This document shows, in pieces, positions 49,095 through 62,900 of a stretch of 64,000 nt of DNA. The position numbers were made by a program, and so were the translations under genes. The notes below the pieces were generated by a model that was not told the DNA's origin, did no database searches, and was given only the letters and a program-made list of their open reading frames with translations. Within the stretch, counting starts at the first letter, position 1. Each line of letters begins with the position of its first letter. This stretch comes from Channallabes apus. Lineage: Eukaryota; Chordata; Actinopteri; Siluriformes; Clariidae. The stretch lies in contig CM060127.1 in NCBI GenBank assembly GCA_030522415.1, positions 15,358,646 to 15,422,645 of the forward strand, read 5' to 3'.

Positions 49095-49290
49095 ATTGTC
49101 TATACTGCTTATTCTGTGTAGAGTCATGGGGGCCTGGAGACCCATTCAGGTAGGGTACACTCTTTATGCAGTGCTGCCAACCCAACACAAGAACACAGAG
49201 GAAACCCATCATGGACAGGGAGAACAAACTCCACGCACACAGACCAGTGGTGAGATTCGAACCCCAAACCGTGGACGTACACGGTGACAG
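49095..49290 (-). repeat. SINE copy, internally deleted
   Basis: CTATACTGCTTATTCTGTGT, GGGGGCCTGGAGACCCATTC, GAGGAAACCCATCATGG and GGTGAGATTCGAACCCC follow the main SINE in minus orientation with a gap in the middle. Confidence 0.75.
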
Positions 49291-51549
49291 TGAACTAAAC
49301 ACGAGTCAAATTACTGCCTATTGAAATGGCAGTTGTATTTCCTTTGTTCGAAATTCATTCACTTGAATTCTGCATGTGCATGTAAATAGAATTTATTACT
49401 TCTTACAGTAGAGTACTGTACTGCATGACTTGAACTCTGAGCCATAGTTGCAAACATCAGTACATCAGTGCTAAGCAAAAAAGCATCTCAAAATCTAGTT
49501 GCATTTTCAGTTGCAGGAATCTGAGTGACAGATTAAGGCAGGTGGATGAAGACTTGGAATACACCATCTGGATACACCATCGCAACCCCCACCCCTCCCA
49601 CCCACCCACATGTCCTCATTGTAATTCAGTAATTCATGACAGTAAATACCAATATATATGGAGAATCGTTATCATTACTAGCAGACGTCTCTTTTAGCCC
49701 ACTGAAGAAGCCTGGGTATCGGGTTCTGGAATTAATCAAATATTTCTCTGGCAATAGATGTTTCCGATATAAATGTTTCTGAAGGAAATGAGGTCACAAT
49801 TCAGGCAACTGTTGAGATAGCTAATAAACTCTCCCACACTGTGTGTTAGGTCTTATCTCTCACCTGATAAAGAAAATGCATATGAATATGATTAATGCAC
49901 ACTGGATCTATGCCAAGACAGAATAGTTTGGATGCATTGCTAAGTTTAGGATCGCTCCATAGCGGACTGTTAATAAGGTATTATTTAAACACCCAGACTA
50001 TTGTTTTTATATTATTGCTTTGGCACAATCTCCTTGCTTTTGGGCATCTAAATCCTGCCTATCTCCCATGAAACCCATTTGTATCCGAGGTTGGCAGTGT
50101 AGGGACATCAGAGCAACTGTTGTGACTTATAAAGTAATTAGGAAGCAAACAGAAGGCCACTGGGAGCAATTAACCCTCACCCCCTCTGTGTTTAGTTTTG
50201 GCTATAGTGGAACGCTGGAGTCGAAGGTAGGAGATGAAGAGTGGAAGTTCATCAGGCACAGAAGGAGGGAGAAGCAGGATAATGGTGAGAGGAAGGAGGC
50301 AGGAGAAAGATTGAGGCTGGGGGAAAGGAAGGGAAAGGGGGAATAATTATATATTTTTAAAAATAGGGAGAAAGACAGATCAAGGATGCAGAAAGAGGGT
50401 GAAGGAGGAATAAGAATGGATAAGAGAAGGCGAAGGAGGGAGTGGGTTGGAGGCAGAAAATAAGAAGGATGGATGGATAAGCAGAAAGAAGGACAAATAA
50501 TAATACAGAATGAGAAAGAAAGAACTGACAAACATGAAGACAAATGGATAAGCAGACAGATAGAGGAAGAAGATAGCAGAAGGAGAGAAAAAATAATAGA
50601 CCAGCATGATGGAGGAGGGTGAAGCAGGGAAAATAAAAAAGAACAATTCAGAATTAGAGAGAAGAATGGAGAAGCAAGAATACACATGGAAATATGACGG
50701 TGGCAAGTCTGCAGCAAACTCTGAAATAAAAACATTAGAATGATGTGAAACAGAAAGATGTGAAAAGGGTTCAGCAGCGCAGCTTCAACAACAGCAATGC
50801 CTCATATCTCGAACATATTTCACAAGAGGCCTGAAATCCAAACAGCTGGCTTTCCCCTTACGGCTCTGCTGTCAGACACACACAGTCCGCGACAGACAAA
50901 ATGAGAAAGAGCTAAACAAAACAAAAAACGGCTAAAATCGATCACTTCAAGACTACCACTTTGTATTTCGAATCAGTATATTGCGCCCTTTATCCTGCCC
51001 TCAACTCGCATACGGGGGGAATAGGGGAGCAGCAATGGCTTAATTAAGGGATTAGCAATAGCCTGTAAAAATATCCTCATTTTCTGATTATATGCTCGAA
51101 GCTCATTGAGAGAATAAAGGGAGAAACATGTTGGGAAAGATGCCGTCATGGTTACCGCAAGATATTGGCAGAGCAAATGAAAAAATTCACCAGGGAGAGA
51201 TGCAAAATATTATTCTGTCCAGTGGCATTTCCCAAAGTGTTACAGTTGATATGATTCTCAGACATTGCTCCAGCCTGTGTTAAACCCTGAGAAAGTAAAT
51301 GTGAGAGATGAAGTACGACAGAGATAAATAAAAAGGAGCATTATTCTAAGCATGTTGCAGTCAACAGCTTTGGCAGAGACATGTAAACAGCCTGCTGTGC
51401 CATATCTCTAATGACTTAGTGTCAGAGCGAGAGAGAAAGAGAGAGAGAGAGACACAAAATTTTTAAACTGAAGATAGCGACTTTCTCAATGTAGAGAAAA
51501 TGAAAAATGTAACAGTAGCTGTGGTTTAATAAAGCACAGCTGTCTTTAT

Positions 51550-51589
<40 letters not shown>

Positions 51590-51836
51590 GTGCGTGCGTG
51601 CGTGCGTGCGTGCGTGCGTCTGTGCGTGTGTGTGCTGTTTTCAGTTTGATCTGTTTCATCTTTCAAACTGTTGGCCTGACTGCTATTTAATTCTCATTCT
51701 CTCCTCATACAGTAAGTACAGTAAGAGCATTAAAAGATTTTTTCCACAAAAAAAATCATGTCAATAACATTAGCAGTGACTGCCATGTTTTGCTAAAGAA
51801 AAGCAGCTTAACTGCTAAGTACAGTATACTACTGTA
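49291..51836. other. intergenic DNA
   Basis: No supported gene. It includes a purine-rich stretch at 50230-50700, whose long minus-strand ORFs are low-complexity artefacts, and the TG run at 51554-51632. The segments 49820-49960 and 50980-51180 look non-repetitive. Confidence 0.4.
51554..51632. repeat. (TG)n/(TGCG)n microsatellite
   Basis: A TG run grades into TGCG units on the plus strand. Confidence 0.95.
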
Positions 51837-52330
51837 TGGCCAAAAGAATGTGGACACATGTGGATGAAAAGGACTTAGATGCGAGAAAAATGAGTGGTGA
51901 GAACGTTTTAAAGAAGGCCATACGTCTGTAAATGACGATCGCGGCCAAGCTGGCTCAGTGCCCACTGCAGACCTTCATGTGAACTTTAAGTTAGTGTGAT
52001 GTCTGATCTTTAAAAATTGACAGATAACTAGTCACCAGCTTGCAGAAGGGACGCATCTATCTGTGGGAACTGTACACACAATCTTTCACAAACACCACTT
52101 GCACATTACAGGAACCCGGTGGGAATTATTGCAACATCCCCCCATACAATCCTGACCTCACTCCAAGCCATTTCCACATATTTGGGCGATTAACGCCAAT
52201 AAACAAGATTAACGAGTTCCTGGGAGGCCAGTGCTTCAGATAATTATGCAGGCAGCCTGATCATGAAAAAACTTTCAAACCTTAAAAATATCAAAACCTT
52301 GTGAAATGCTGGGACAAGTGCATTAGTGTA
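51837..52330 (+). mobile_element. mariner-type relic
   Basis: The phrase AATGACGATCGCGGCCAAGC follows a degenerate N-terminal region. HLSVGTVHTIFHKHHLHIT-like codons (helix-turn-helix region) and TACAATCCTGACCTCACTCC (YNPDLTP, last acidic motif, with the final D of SDF replaced by H) show a collapsed transposase gene with its middle deleted. It parallels the relic at 63420-63890. Confidence 0.6.
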
Positions 52331-52884
52331 GTAGGGGATTACAGTATATAGAGAAATAAAGGGTGTTTTTACTCCTTTTTAGTACTGTATGGTTTTTCCC
52401 CATGCAAAACCCAGGTATGAAACGATCACTTACTCAGAGTCATGCAGTTCATCCACACAGAACCTGAGATGACCTACTGAAAGCCTGATGCTGAATGAAT
52501 TCTAAAACAAAGTGTACTTGAATCCGCTTGGAGATCTCACCGAGGCCTGGTTTAATCAGTCCATGCCTGTGGGGTTCTCCAAGCCTGCATTAAGATATAT
52601 GGTTTTTAATTAGCTAAAATATTAATTTTTCACCAAGACTGATGACAAATGGGGTGATATTGAACGGGGTTAAATTTTGAAAGTATTTTTGAAAGTTCAA
52701 TTTTGGGGGATGCCAGGCTTTCCACGTAGATTTCAAGCAATTAACTGTGGTATGGTTTGGTGCACTAAGCATTTTTTTAATTGTTGATGCAATGAGCAGG
52801 AATGTTACTAATGTTTATATAGTATGAAATCTTCAACCCAGACATTTCTGTTATAAAATAGCATTTTTTATTTTTATTTTTTTG

Positions 52885-53020
52885 CAAAGGGTGCTTATGT
52901 CCGTGTTGTCTTCTGGCTCTCCCTTTGTAGTTACACTGTAATAGTTAGTCCAGATCAATTCTCGGCACCGCACTAATTACTGTACACATTCACTTTTTAC
53001 ATTATGTGATTATGAGTATA

Positions 53021-53056
<36 letters not shown>

Positions 53057-53598
53057 AGCTATACATGTACTGCCAGTTCCTGACCTGTCAGTGATCCAGA
53101 CCCCCTCTGCCCTCCGGACGTTGCATTGAGGCCCCATGTTCCACTTTACCATGAAGATGGTCTTGGACTCTAATGGCTTGTGACTGCAGTTGCTTAATGG
53201 TTGAGGACTGAAATTCCGCCAAATCTTTTGTACCTGAGCCTCCACTAACGAAAGTGGACTCCATGGTAACTTGAACTCCTCTCAACTTTCAGCCTCATAG
53301 GACACAGGATAACTGCAGATCAGTCTCTGCTATCAGTTTTCCCCCAAATGAAGATGGGTTTCCAGGTGAGTTTGGTTCCTCTCAAGGTTTCTTCCTATTA
53401 TCATGTCAGGGAGTTTTTCCTTGCCACCACTGCTCTCGGCTGGCTCATCAGAAACAATCAGATAATAATTATATTTGACTTTTCAAATTTCCTCAAACAT
53501 TTAAAACTGATTTCCATAATTTTCCTTCGATTATGTAAAGCTGCTTTATGATGATGATCATTGTTAAAGCTATGTAAATAAAGCTGAATTGCATTTTT
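52885..53598 (+). mobile_element. 5'-truncated LINE-B family 3' end
   Basis: It follows the 3' UTR of LINE-B from TTCTGGCTCTCCCTTT through a (CT)n run (53021-53055), CTCGAGCTATACATGT, CAGTGATCCAGACCCCCTCT, GGTTTCTTCCTAT and TTATGTAAAGCTGCTT to ATAAAGCTGAATTG. It lacks the hAT MITE present in the copy at 38438, so it serves as an empty-site relative. Confidence 0.88.
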
Positions 53599-53939
53599 GT
53601 TTGTTTTGTTTCCTGTGAGGAATACTCCGCTGCACATCAGTTGCCATTTAATCCAAAAGTATATTAGTACAGTATTTGCTTTGAGACAGGGTTACAAAAA
53701 GAGGAAAAAAAAGAAAGAAGGAAAGATATGTTGAAAAAATGCATAGCTGAACAATTTTAATCACAGATTTCTATAAATGCTCTGTTTGGATGTGCATTGC
53801 CGTTTCTATAGGAAACAACAAATTCACGTGTACTCATATGGTAAACACATACTGTATGAATAGAATAAAAATCCATGCTTTTTCTTAATTTAAGTTCAAG
53901 AGAAAGAAAGATTGTTGAGTAAGACTGGTGAAAGAACAA

Positions 53940-54230
53940 TAGCCAATCAGCCAGAAAATAAACACCACATAACATTAATTATATTTTACATTTTCAAGCT
54001 CACCCATGCCTATGAGGACCAAAGGACAGCATATCTGGTCTGATACTACAGAACACTCAGTGTACCACACCCTTCCTTGCATGGGGACCAGCAGGCAAAG
54101 AGCCCAAGACTCCAGTCTGATTGAGCACACGAACACATGAATACACTGGACAAAGAAGTTCAAACCACAGATGCCCCACCCTGCAACCCACAGCATTCAA
54201 AGCTGCTCTGGTGTCACAAGTGGAACCCCA
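53940..54230. repeat. degenerate dispersed fish repeat
   Basis: It shares with 2180-2500 an ACATTAA start and a TGCAACCCACAGCATTCAAA-type segment. There is no coding capacity and the family is not assigned. Confidence 0.35.
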
Positions 54231-54235
54231 AACCT

Positions 54236-54557
54236 CATTCACTCACTCACTGTTTATCACTGTATACAGGGTTCCGGGGAACCTGTTGAGAATTAGGGCA
54301 TGATACAGTGTGTATCCATTGCAGGGCACACACATACACTCACACGCTCACTCACACTCTAGGGGCAATTTAGGAATACCAGTTATCCTAATCCGCATGT
54401 TTTTGTGCTGTGGGAGGAAACCGGAGCACCCGGAACAAACCCACCAAGCACTGGGAGAACATGTAAACTCAATGTGCACAGATCCGAGGCGCGGGAATCG
54501 AACCCGGACCCGAAGGTGGAGAGCAACAATACTAACCACTACACCATCGTGCCACTG
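54236..54557 (-). repeat. SINE copy
   Basis: It runs from an ATTCACTCACTCACTG tail through CATTGCAGGGCACACAC and GTGGGAGGAAACCGGAGCAC to CGGGAATCGAACCCGGACCC and CACCATCGTGCCACTG. It is the main family in minus orientation. Confidence 0.85.
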
Positions 54558-55756
54558 AATCTAAGACCTTGATGGTTTTGATGTTAACGCTTTTGTTATT
54601 ATTGCTGATCGGTGTATCTGGTCTAATATACAGTAGTGACACCAACAGTATACCGACAGTACTGTAGCTGGGGTTCAAGAAGAATAAAACAGTGCAAGAA
54701 TAACTGTTTTAAATGAACAAGACAAGTGAGATCCGGTGGTGAGACATCACACTGGAACCTGCAGAAAGCTTTATCCTGGCCTACTTGGAGTTAAACAGAC
54801 TGCCATTACCTCGCTGTTCTCGCTGGCTTCCAGTTCAATCTTTAATGCGGGCATATGGACGTATTAAACAAGCTCCATCCTTCTCTGCCTGCTCCACCAA
54901 CCTGACTCCTGGCTGTTAGGAGCTAACTCAGTTTCCACCGATTGAATACAAATCAGATAGAAGCCCATTAGGGTATGGCACAGGAAAAAAGAAGGGGGAA
55001 AAAACATCTCTGGCTATGAGGTTATAAAGACAGGACCAGGCATACGAGTTAAAAAATTGCAGCAAGGCTGCTGAAGCCGGGATCTTATCATGCAGAGCTC
55101 TGACAAGTCAGTGAGCGCAACACCGATACATCCGATATTCGGAGATTTTATATGTGTGTGTGAGCACGGAACACAGTTCTGCACAAATGAGGGAACCTTC
55201 CTGGCAGCTCTGACGATAAGGAGAGATATGAGGGAGCCATTTTATCCCCGACAGCAAGAATCCTATATATTCTGGTGTTGCTGGACTGGAAACTGCATCT
55301 GTGTATATGATAAATCTAGAATAATTCACGTCTGGGTGTGGTGTTATAGGAAAACAAGTCGGCATTTGGGTGCTGTGACAACTGACTTGTAGTAGAGTTC
55401 CTTGTACTATCCTAAAGCTCATTATTTTTTAACAAAAGCACATTGTAAAATGTTTTATTCCCTTTCCTAACGCAGCTATTTGTCACCAAATTAATTAATA
55501 ACACCACATTTGATCCATTTATAGTTTTATTTAATGTACAGTTGTTCCCTCAACAGCTTCTACAGTATGTTGCTTGCTCTCTTGAAGTTATTCATCAAAA
55601 TGACACTCCAGACAATTCTCCGCCATGAAAGCTACGTACAGTATACGTTTTCCAACATTCCCGAATTTGACCCGGAGCTGGTCCTTGAGATTAGAGGAAA
55701 TCCAAAAGAGATAGTCTGGGTTGAGCACAGCTTTTAATAGATTAAGCGTAGTCATT
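54558..55756. other. intergenic DNA
   Basis: No repeat or gene that I recognise. ORFs of about 100 codons on both strands at 55090-55420 overlap each other, have no similarity that I know, and look like chance. Confidence 0.4.
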
Positions 55757-56003
55757 TTTGAGCCATGGTGTAGTGGTTAGCACTGTCACCTTGCACCTCC
55801 AGGGTCCGGGTTCGATTCCTGGCCAGTCTCAATTCCCATTTCTGTGTGCATGGAGTTTGCATGTTCTCCCCAGGCTTGGTACGTTTCCTCCAGGTACTCC
55901 ACCAACAGCTTCGCCTCATGCCCTAAGTCTCCTAGGATATCCTCCTGGTCCCCTGTGACTCTAAATACAGGATAAAGCGGTATAGACGATGAGTGAGTGA
56001 GTG
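55757..56003 (+). repeat. SINE copy, internally deleted
   Basis: The head GAGCCATGGTGTAGTGGTTAG with GGGTTCGATTCC, then ATGGAGTTTGCATGTTCTCC, CCCTAAGTCTCCTAGGAT and a GATGAGTGAGTGAGTG tail. It is the main family in plus orientation and lacks about 120 bp of the body. Confidence 0.85.
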
Positions 56004-56526
56004 TAACAGGTTGTAAGCTGTTTGAAGGCAGACTGTAGTGGTGGGTTTGCGTTGTCACCACTGGCGTACGAGTCAAACCGTGACTTTTAGTTGCGCAGAA
56101 AAACAGAACACAGTTACAGAATAAGAGTTTCTCTATATAGTATACTCCCATGCTACCCAGAGTTTCATTAGTGCTTGGAAACCGTCAAGGTAGAAAGTTT
56201 TCTCAGTATGTTGGATCCAGGAACTCTTGGCTTGGAAATGGCTTGGATAGAGTGGTCAGGACTGTACAGGTGGATCTGGGCTCGTCGGGATCGTCAATCA
56301 CAGACATACGATCTTCTTTGAAACTTTTGCACCATCCAAGTGTTTTACTGCGTCTAAGCGTCTTATTGTCGCACTGTGCTTGAAGTCTTCTGTAGATGTC
56401 AGGCTGATGCTATCACTCACAAGAAATGTGATCAGAGGTCCGAACACCCCTGTGCATGAGTTTCACAGAATGTGATTTACTCCTGATGTCTATAAAATCA
56501 CAGCAACTCATCATTAAATATTCATA

Positions 56527-56891
56527 CATTCATCTTCTATACCGCTTAATCCTGTGTTCAGGATCGCGGGGACCTGGAGCCTATCCCAGGAGACTTCGGG
56601 CACTAGGCGGGGTACACCCTGGACAGGGTGCCAATCCATCGCAGGGCACACACATACACACACTCACACACCCAATCACACAATACGGGCAATTTAGGAA
56701 CGCCAATTAGCCTAACCTGCATATCTTTGGACTGTGTGAGGAAACCGGAGTACCCGGAGGAAACCCACCAAGCACGGGGAGAACATGCAAACTCCATGCA
56801 CACAGAGACGGGAATCGAGCCTGGCCGGGGAATCGAACCCAGACCCTGGAGGTGCAAGGCGACAGTGCTAACCACTACACCACCGCGCCGC
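56527..56891 (-). repeat. young SINE copy with 15-bp target-site duplication
   Basis: The duplication CATTAAATATTCATA lies at 56512-56526 and 56892-56906. Sequence and the odd doubled segment (GGGAATCGAGCCTGGCCGGG then GAATCGAACCC) are shared with the copy at 25343-25705, so both derive from one recent subfamily source. Confidence 0.95.
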
Positions 56892-56906
56892 CATTAAATA
56901 TTCATA

Positions 56907-58299
56907 AATACATAAATGTACACAACATTTATTTATGTATACAAACCTCAGGAGCAAAAGTAAAATATGAACTTTATATTTATTTGAATTTTTCCATTAT
57001 TCCAGACTAACTGAAGATTTCTTGCCCCCGCAAACGTCCCAACGAGTGATTTATGAAAAAGATTGTTTATAATTAGCTCGGGAAATGCGTCCTAAATTAA
57101 AGCCTAGTTTTTAAACTCCAGTAGGGATCTCGGGACGGCGAGCACAAAACTTCGGAAACCAAATACAAAAAAGACACTAAAAGATGAAAATGATGCTCAG
57201 CTAACTCCTAACCAAAGAATTCCTCTAAATTAATTTTACCCAGCATGTGAAGAGCGAAGATGAAAAACAAAAGAAAAGAAATCTGCCTTAATTTTTCTCC
57301 CAAACTGCCATGTTTGCTTTGATACTTGCACTGATTACACAGAATGGGTTTGTATTCCTGCGTGTTTATTTGCCTGCTCGTTGTCAGCTGATGGAGAAAA
57401 TGTGTGTGCAGCTGCACACGTCTTAGCATAATCCTCACTCGAGGAGGCAAAAAGAGAAAAAGAATAAAAAACACCCAAACAAACACAAAAAGCAAATGGG
57501 AACGATGAACATGATCCAGACTGGGGAAAAAAAGAGGAGAGGAGAAAAAAATACGCCACATTCTTCTATGACGTCTCTCTCGTCAGCGCTATGGGGCGAG
57601 CGAGGGATGATGAGAGAAGAGCAGCTGATGAAATGATTGCAGGATGGAGAAGGAGAGAGAGAAAGAACGATAAAGAGACAAGACGGAGGAGAGGTCGAGT
57701 CTGTCCGCGACTTGGGACGAGTGTGTAATCATCTCGCACTTCTCATTTCCTCTCATTCACTGCTGCTTTTTTCGTTCGAATAGGAAATATATAACACAAT
57801 GCACACATGCGCAGATATAGAGCGTCTCTGCGTGTTATTGTTTGAAGTCATATTTGCAGAAGTGCTACACAGAGCGATGACACACACCGTGGTGCAGAGG
57901 GTCGAGTGGTCTTGAGAGCACTCACACAGATCACACCAGGCAGCGTACACACTCTGTTAAAGTACCTGAGCTGAGAGAAATTGCCTTACGAAAGCAAAAG
58001 ATGCACAATTTGATACCTGAGATGATGAGCATGCAAATACACACACGCATACACACACAAACACACACTCACACAGAGCACGTCAGATCAAGATCAAGCT
58101 CAGAGCCATTTGTATCTGTACTTAATTAAACACGACTATTCATTCTGAATCATCTCAAACACGCTTTCATACTGTATTAACATGCATATACTTTATACAC
58201 ACACACACTCACACACACACACGCACCTAAAAAGCATCCACACCTGTTTATGATCTAGTGCATGTTTGTAGTTTTTTTTAGCAATTTAACAATTTAGTG
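56907..58299. other. intergenic DNA
   Basis: No gene called. The stretch 57540-57720 is relatively rich in CG dinucleotides and purines and precedes an unassigned region. Without a transcript I cannot call it a promoter. Confidence 0.35.
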
Positions 58300-58620
58300 C
58301 GTGTACGCGCATTTGGCTTAGCCGTTAGCACTGTTGCCTTTCATCTCCAGGATCCGGGTTCGATTCCCAGTCAGGTTCGATTCCCATCTCTGTGTGCATG
58401 GTGGGTTTCCTCCGGGTGCTCTGGTTTCCTCCCACAGTCCAAAGACCTGCAGATTAGGCTAATTGGTGTGAATGAGCGGGTGAGTGTGTGTACAGTATAC
58501 AGTGTACATGTGCTCCGCGATGGATTGTCCAGGGTGTTCCCCACCTCATGCCATAAGTTACCTGGGATAGGCTCCAAGCCCCCTGCGAACCTGTATGCAG
58601 GATTAAGTGGTTTAGACGAG
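58300..58620 (+). repeat. SINE copy
   Basis: TTAGCCGTTAGCACTGTTGCC, GGATCCGGGTTCGATTCCC, CTGGTTTCCTCCCACAGTCC and CAGGATTAAGTGGTTTAGAC give the main family in plus orientation, followed by a long (GT)n run that may have grown from its tail. Confidence 0.85.
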
Positions 58621-58624
58621 TGAA

Positions 58625-58635
58625 AGTGTGTGTGT

Positions 58636-58710
<75 letters not shown>
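58625..58710. repeat. (GT)n microsatellite
   Basis: About 40 GT units follow the SINE tail. Shorter GT and GA runs continue to 58990. Confidence 0.95.
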
Positions 58711-58711
<1 letters not shown>

Positions 58712-59103
58712 AAAGAGTGAAAGAGAATATAATACAGTATAAGAGTCAATACAGAACAGTGTGTGTGTGTGAGAGAAAGAGAGAGAGATTAATATATCAC
58801 AAGATAAGAGTCAATACAGAAGAATGTAATGTGTGTATGTGTGTGTCTGTGTGAGAGAGAGTAAGAGAGAAGTGAATATGGTACAATATAAGAACAGTCA
58901 ATACAGAACTGTGTGTGTGTGTGTGTGTGTGACAGAGAGAGAGTTCATGCACCAAATGTGTCAGAAAATGGAAAAATACAGAACATTGTGTGTGTAAGAG
59001 CATGAGGGAGAGGGACAGAGAGAGAGAGAGAGAGAGCAGATTTGTGTTGTGAATTTGTCATAAAATCGAAAAACAGAGCATTGTGAGTGTGCGTGTGAGT
59101 GTG

Positions 59104-59106
<3 letters not shown>

Positions 59107-59161
<55 letters not shown>
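59107..59161. repeat. (GT)n microsatellite
   Basis: About 27 GT units. A GA run (59327-59342) and a CT run (59380-59402) lie nearby. Confidence 0.95.
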
Positions 59162-59163
<2 letters not shown>

Positions 59164-59734
59164 GCATGTGTTCAGCAGAGTAATAGAAAGAACATGTACA
59201 GATAGAGGTTATAATTTTACAAAAGATGGAGCGTGAGTGTATGATGGGAGGAAGACCAGGGAGAGAGAGAGGGATTCAAAAAGTGTGGGATGCAGAGCAG
59301 GAGAGTCGATGGCGAGGAGGCAGAGCGAGAGAGAGAGAGAGACAGGGGTTATTTATCTCTACCCTACCCTCATTCATTCCTCTCTCTCTCTCTCTCTCTC
59401 TCTGGCATTAATTTTACAAAGCACATTACAGCCTAAGCAGATTCATAACCAGAACTGTGTATGTGTACAGTAGCAACACACACACACACCCACACACACC
59501 CACACACACCCACACTCCCACCCCACACACACAAGCAAACAAGCACAATAAATCCTCAAAGTGAGTGTGGGCGGGGCATTTGGTCCTGCACTTACAGTAT
59601 ATGGCTGTTTCTCTTCCTCCTACCTTTATTTACTTATACACTTCATTTGTGGCTGTGTTCCAAATGACATACTGTACACAATAGTTGGACAAGTCAAAAA
59701 GAAATCATTTTGTTTTGTAATTAAATTACAATAT

Positions 59735-59992
59735 AAATTCATTTATTGTCTACACCGCTTATCCGGCACAGGGTCGGGGGGGCCTGGAGCCTTTTCCAGG
59801 AGACATAAGGCATGAGGATGGGTAAACCCTGGACAGGGTGCCAGTCCATCACAGGGCACACACACTATAGGCAACCTAATCTGAATGTCTTTCTGGACTG
59901 TTGGAAGAAACCCACCAAGCATGGGGAGAATCGAACCCTCAGTCCTGGAAGTGCGAGACCACAGTGCTAACCACTACACCACTGTGACGCCA
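59735..59992 (-). repeat. SINE copy, internally deleted
   Basis: GTCTACACCGCTTATCCGGC, GGGTGCCAGTCCATCACAGG, GAAGAAACCCACCAAGC and GCTAACCACTACACCACTG are in main-family order, in minus orientation. Confidence 0.85.
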
Positions 59993-62900
59993 TGAGATAG
60001 ACTTACTGTAGCTGCTGATAAAATTTCCTAATGATATGAAATACATCATTAGCAAGGTAAATATCTGAGACTGTCAAGAATTACAGAAACGGAACGAAAA
60101 TACTTATAAAAGCATAACGTTTCAAAAATGACATGTAAATAATTCTGCAGACTAGATCGATTGCTCCAACTAAAAGTGAATAGTTGTGGATTTAAAAAAA
60201 ATTATAAAAAACTAAAATAAAATAAATAATAATAATAAAAATAATAATAATAATAATACTGTCCTCTTACATTAAGTAGTCTGCACCCGTTTTAACCTCT
60301 GCGTTCAAGGTTCATCATGTTTCATAATGCATTTCTGTTTAACACAGGTGTAAAGAGTAGTTATTTATGTTACTTTAGCCTTCCTACTGGCTCTCGACCT
60401 CTGTCCCGCTCTTCTCTGATTGCCCTCTCTCATCAGCAAGGCGTTTCCACCCACAGAACTGCCTCTCACTGTTGTGCGTTCAAAACTCCATGAGATCAGC
60501 CGTTTCTGAAACATCCACCCCCTGTTTGTGCATTCAGACTGTATCTTTCAGATAAACGCAGATAAATAAAGCCATTTAGGAAGAGCTGTGGATGCAGTAT
60601 CAGAGAACAGACTATTATCTGCCTGTAATGTGACCTTGCACTCAACCCAATTCTAAGAAAAACGACTAGACAGTCATTTAAAAAAAAAAAAAGCAAGCAA
60701 AACAGAAAAAGAAAAATTCCCACCCACCCTCTCTGACTAATTCTTTCTGAAAGCACATTTCTTTATTTAAGAAACCAGTCTGTATGAATATAAGAGAGGC
60801 CTGAGCTGGGGTTCGACCATTCTTACACTTTAATCGTCCTTCTCTGAACTCAGTGCTCATCACACTGAATATGTGCTGCAGGTCATTATCATGTTGGAAG
60901 GTGAAGTTCCTCTTCATCTCAGAAGCCGGCAGGTTCTATGCAAAAATTTCTCGAAATCCGGGACTAGTGATTATCTGATCTACCTTGACAGCTTCACATT
61001 ATTCACTGTGTTCTTTGCGAGATTGTCTTTGAAACTATCTATCTTTTGAAATTAAGGTCAAAAAGTTCTAGAAAAACGTCTGACAGGCTGAAAGAAGGCA
61101 TCGATGACATTGCAGTTCCAGCGTTATCATCTTATCAGCAAAAATAAAAGGATACACTTTTCTGCTCAGGGCATGACCAAACAATGGGCTAACGTTTAGC
61201 TGTTTAGTTGTAATCGAGATGCTGGAAAAGACACCTGCTTAATGAGCAGGGCAATGAGCAAGAATAGATGTGAGGCTTGTTAGGAGGGAAAAAATGCTTT
61301 TTTTGTAGTGTTGCTTTCCTCCACACTTTATCTAGGTGAACTTTGACATCTGAATTAACCATTGTCTCAAAATTAATGGAGGCGATGCTAATTTCCACTC
61401 AAATTTTCCGTGCCATTTTCGAACTGTTCTCTCGTATTAGTGTTAGATCTAATAAAGTCTTTACTTTGTAGTGGAATCATAAACAGATAAATGTCAGTTC
61501 CACCAGAAAAAAATGGTCAACGTGGATCCCAGCACGAATGTTAATTTGGTGATTTTAACATTATGGATGTAGGGACAACATTACTTTTTTTATTTTTTAA
61601 GTTAATTAAATGATGTTGAAACAACGTTGACTACATGATGAAGGGATAACGTTGAACCAATGCCCCTGGCACAATGATGCAAAACAACTTCAAAACTGTA
61701 GTGACCTGAGCAGGACTCAAACTCTGAGAGAACTGTGTGCATACTGTTGATGCCGATAGTTATCATTACAACACTAAGAGGTGCGTGATATGGATACACA
61801 CACTGTGTGTGTGATGCTGTTCTTTCTGTCCCTATCTCCAATCAGAACTCTGTTAGAAACTTAAAGGAACCTGGATGTGCTTGGATGCTGTGCAAGCGGA
61901 TGTTAATCGGCATGAATGTTTCAAGTAAACGTTACAATTACATTGCTTTAAAGTTGCATTAATTGCTTTGAATGGACGCTGTGTTTGGTTTGTTCGTTTG
62001 GTTCATTCAAAGGTATCTCAACGTCAAGTTATCAAAGTCCTTCTAACTTTCTAAAACAACATTGTCCTGAATATGGACGTCATTACCATGTTGTTACAAC
62101 TACATTACAATGTTTATCATGTATCCTGCTTGGATGCGATTAGCATTGAGCCATCCCGTCCACCGACATACTGTACGTTAATGTTTTAGTGGTAAACCAT
62201 GCCTGCTTCATAGAAATGTTGGCATTACTGTGCTTAGGAAATAGATCATTTGTGTAGACGTACAGTATTAAACAATGAGCACTACTGATTCTGGATGGGT
62301 TTGAGGAATAGGCTGTGTGTAACATAAATATTTTCTCCAGTATGGTATTTAGTTCATGACTGGCTGTTGCAGCTTAATGCTTAATACTTAATACAGAACA
62401 GAAAACGAGATTTTAATGGTAATTAGTGTATTAACATTCCAAAAATAATGCAAAAGCAGGCACGCTTTTCTCTGCACGTTCACTGCAGCATTTTGAGCTT
62501 TTAACTACTTAACATGAACATAGTTTGAGTAGATGAGTTCACATTAGTGCGAAAACAGTTCAGAAAACAAACCAAAATGGTAAATGTTGTAAAAAAAAAA
62601 TTGTACATTTGTTAAAGAAAGATAAGAAAACCAGGCCCACATCCAGCTCGGCCTACACTAGCTAACATTTTGGCTTTCTCCACTGCTACTGTAGCTAGCT
62701 CACTAACACGCGATAACGCAGAGCAAAAATGATCCGTAATTAGTCGTTAGTGAATGCAACAGTAATAATGCAGATATTACAGATCCTGTTTATCAATGTT
62801 CCTGTTACTCTTTCATGCACATGGACAAGATTATTAATGGCTATAACATTCACCCCGTGACAACTACAAGCCACGACTTACATGTTTGTCTACTTCATAA

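Noticed and set aside
50202..50735. 177-codon minus-strand ORF with hydrophobic character
   Set aside because: It is a translation of purine-rich low-complexity DNA. Apparent membrane segments are composition artefacts.
55090..55422. Overlapping 100-codon ORFs on both strands
   Set aside because: No recognisable domain, no splice signals in useful places, and both strands open over the same bases, which suggests chance.
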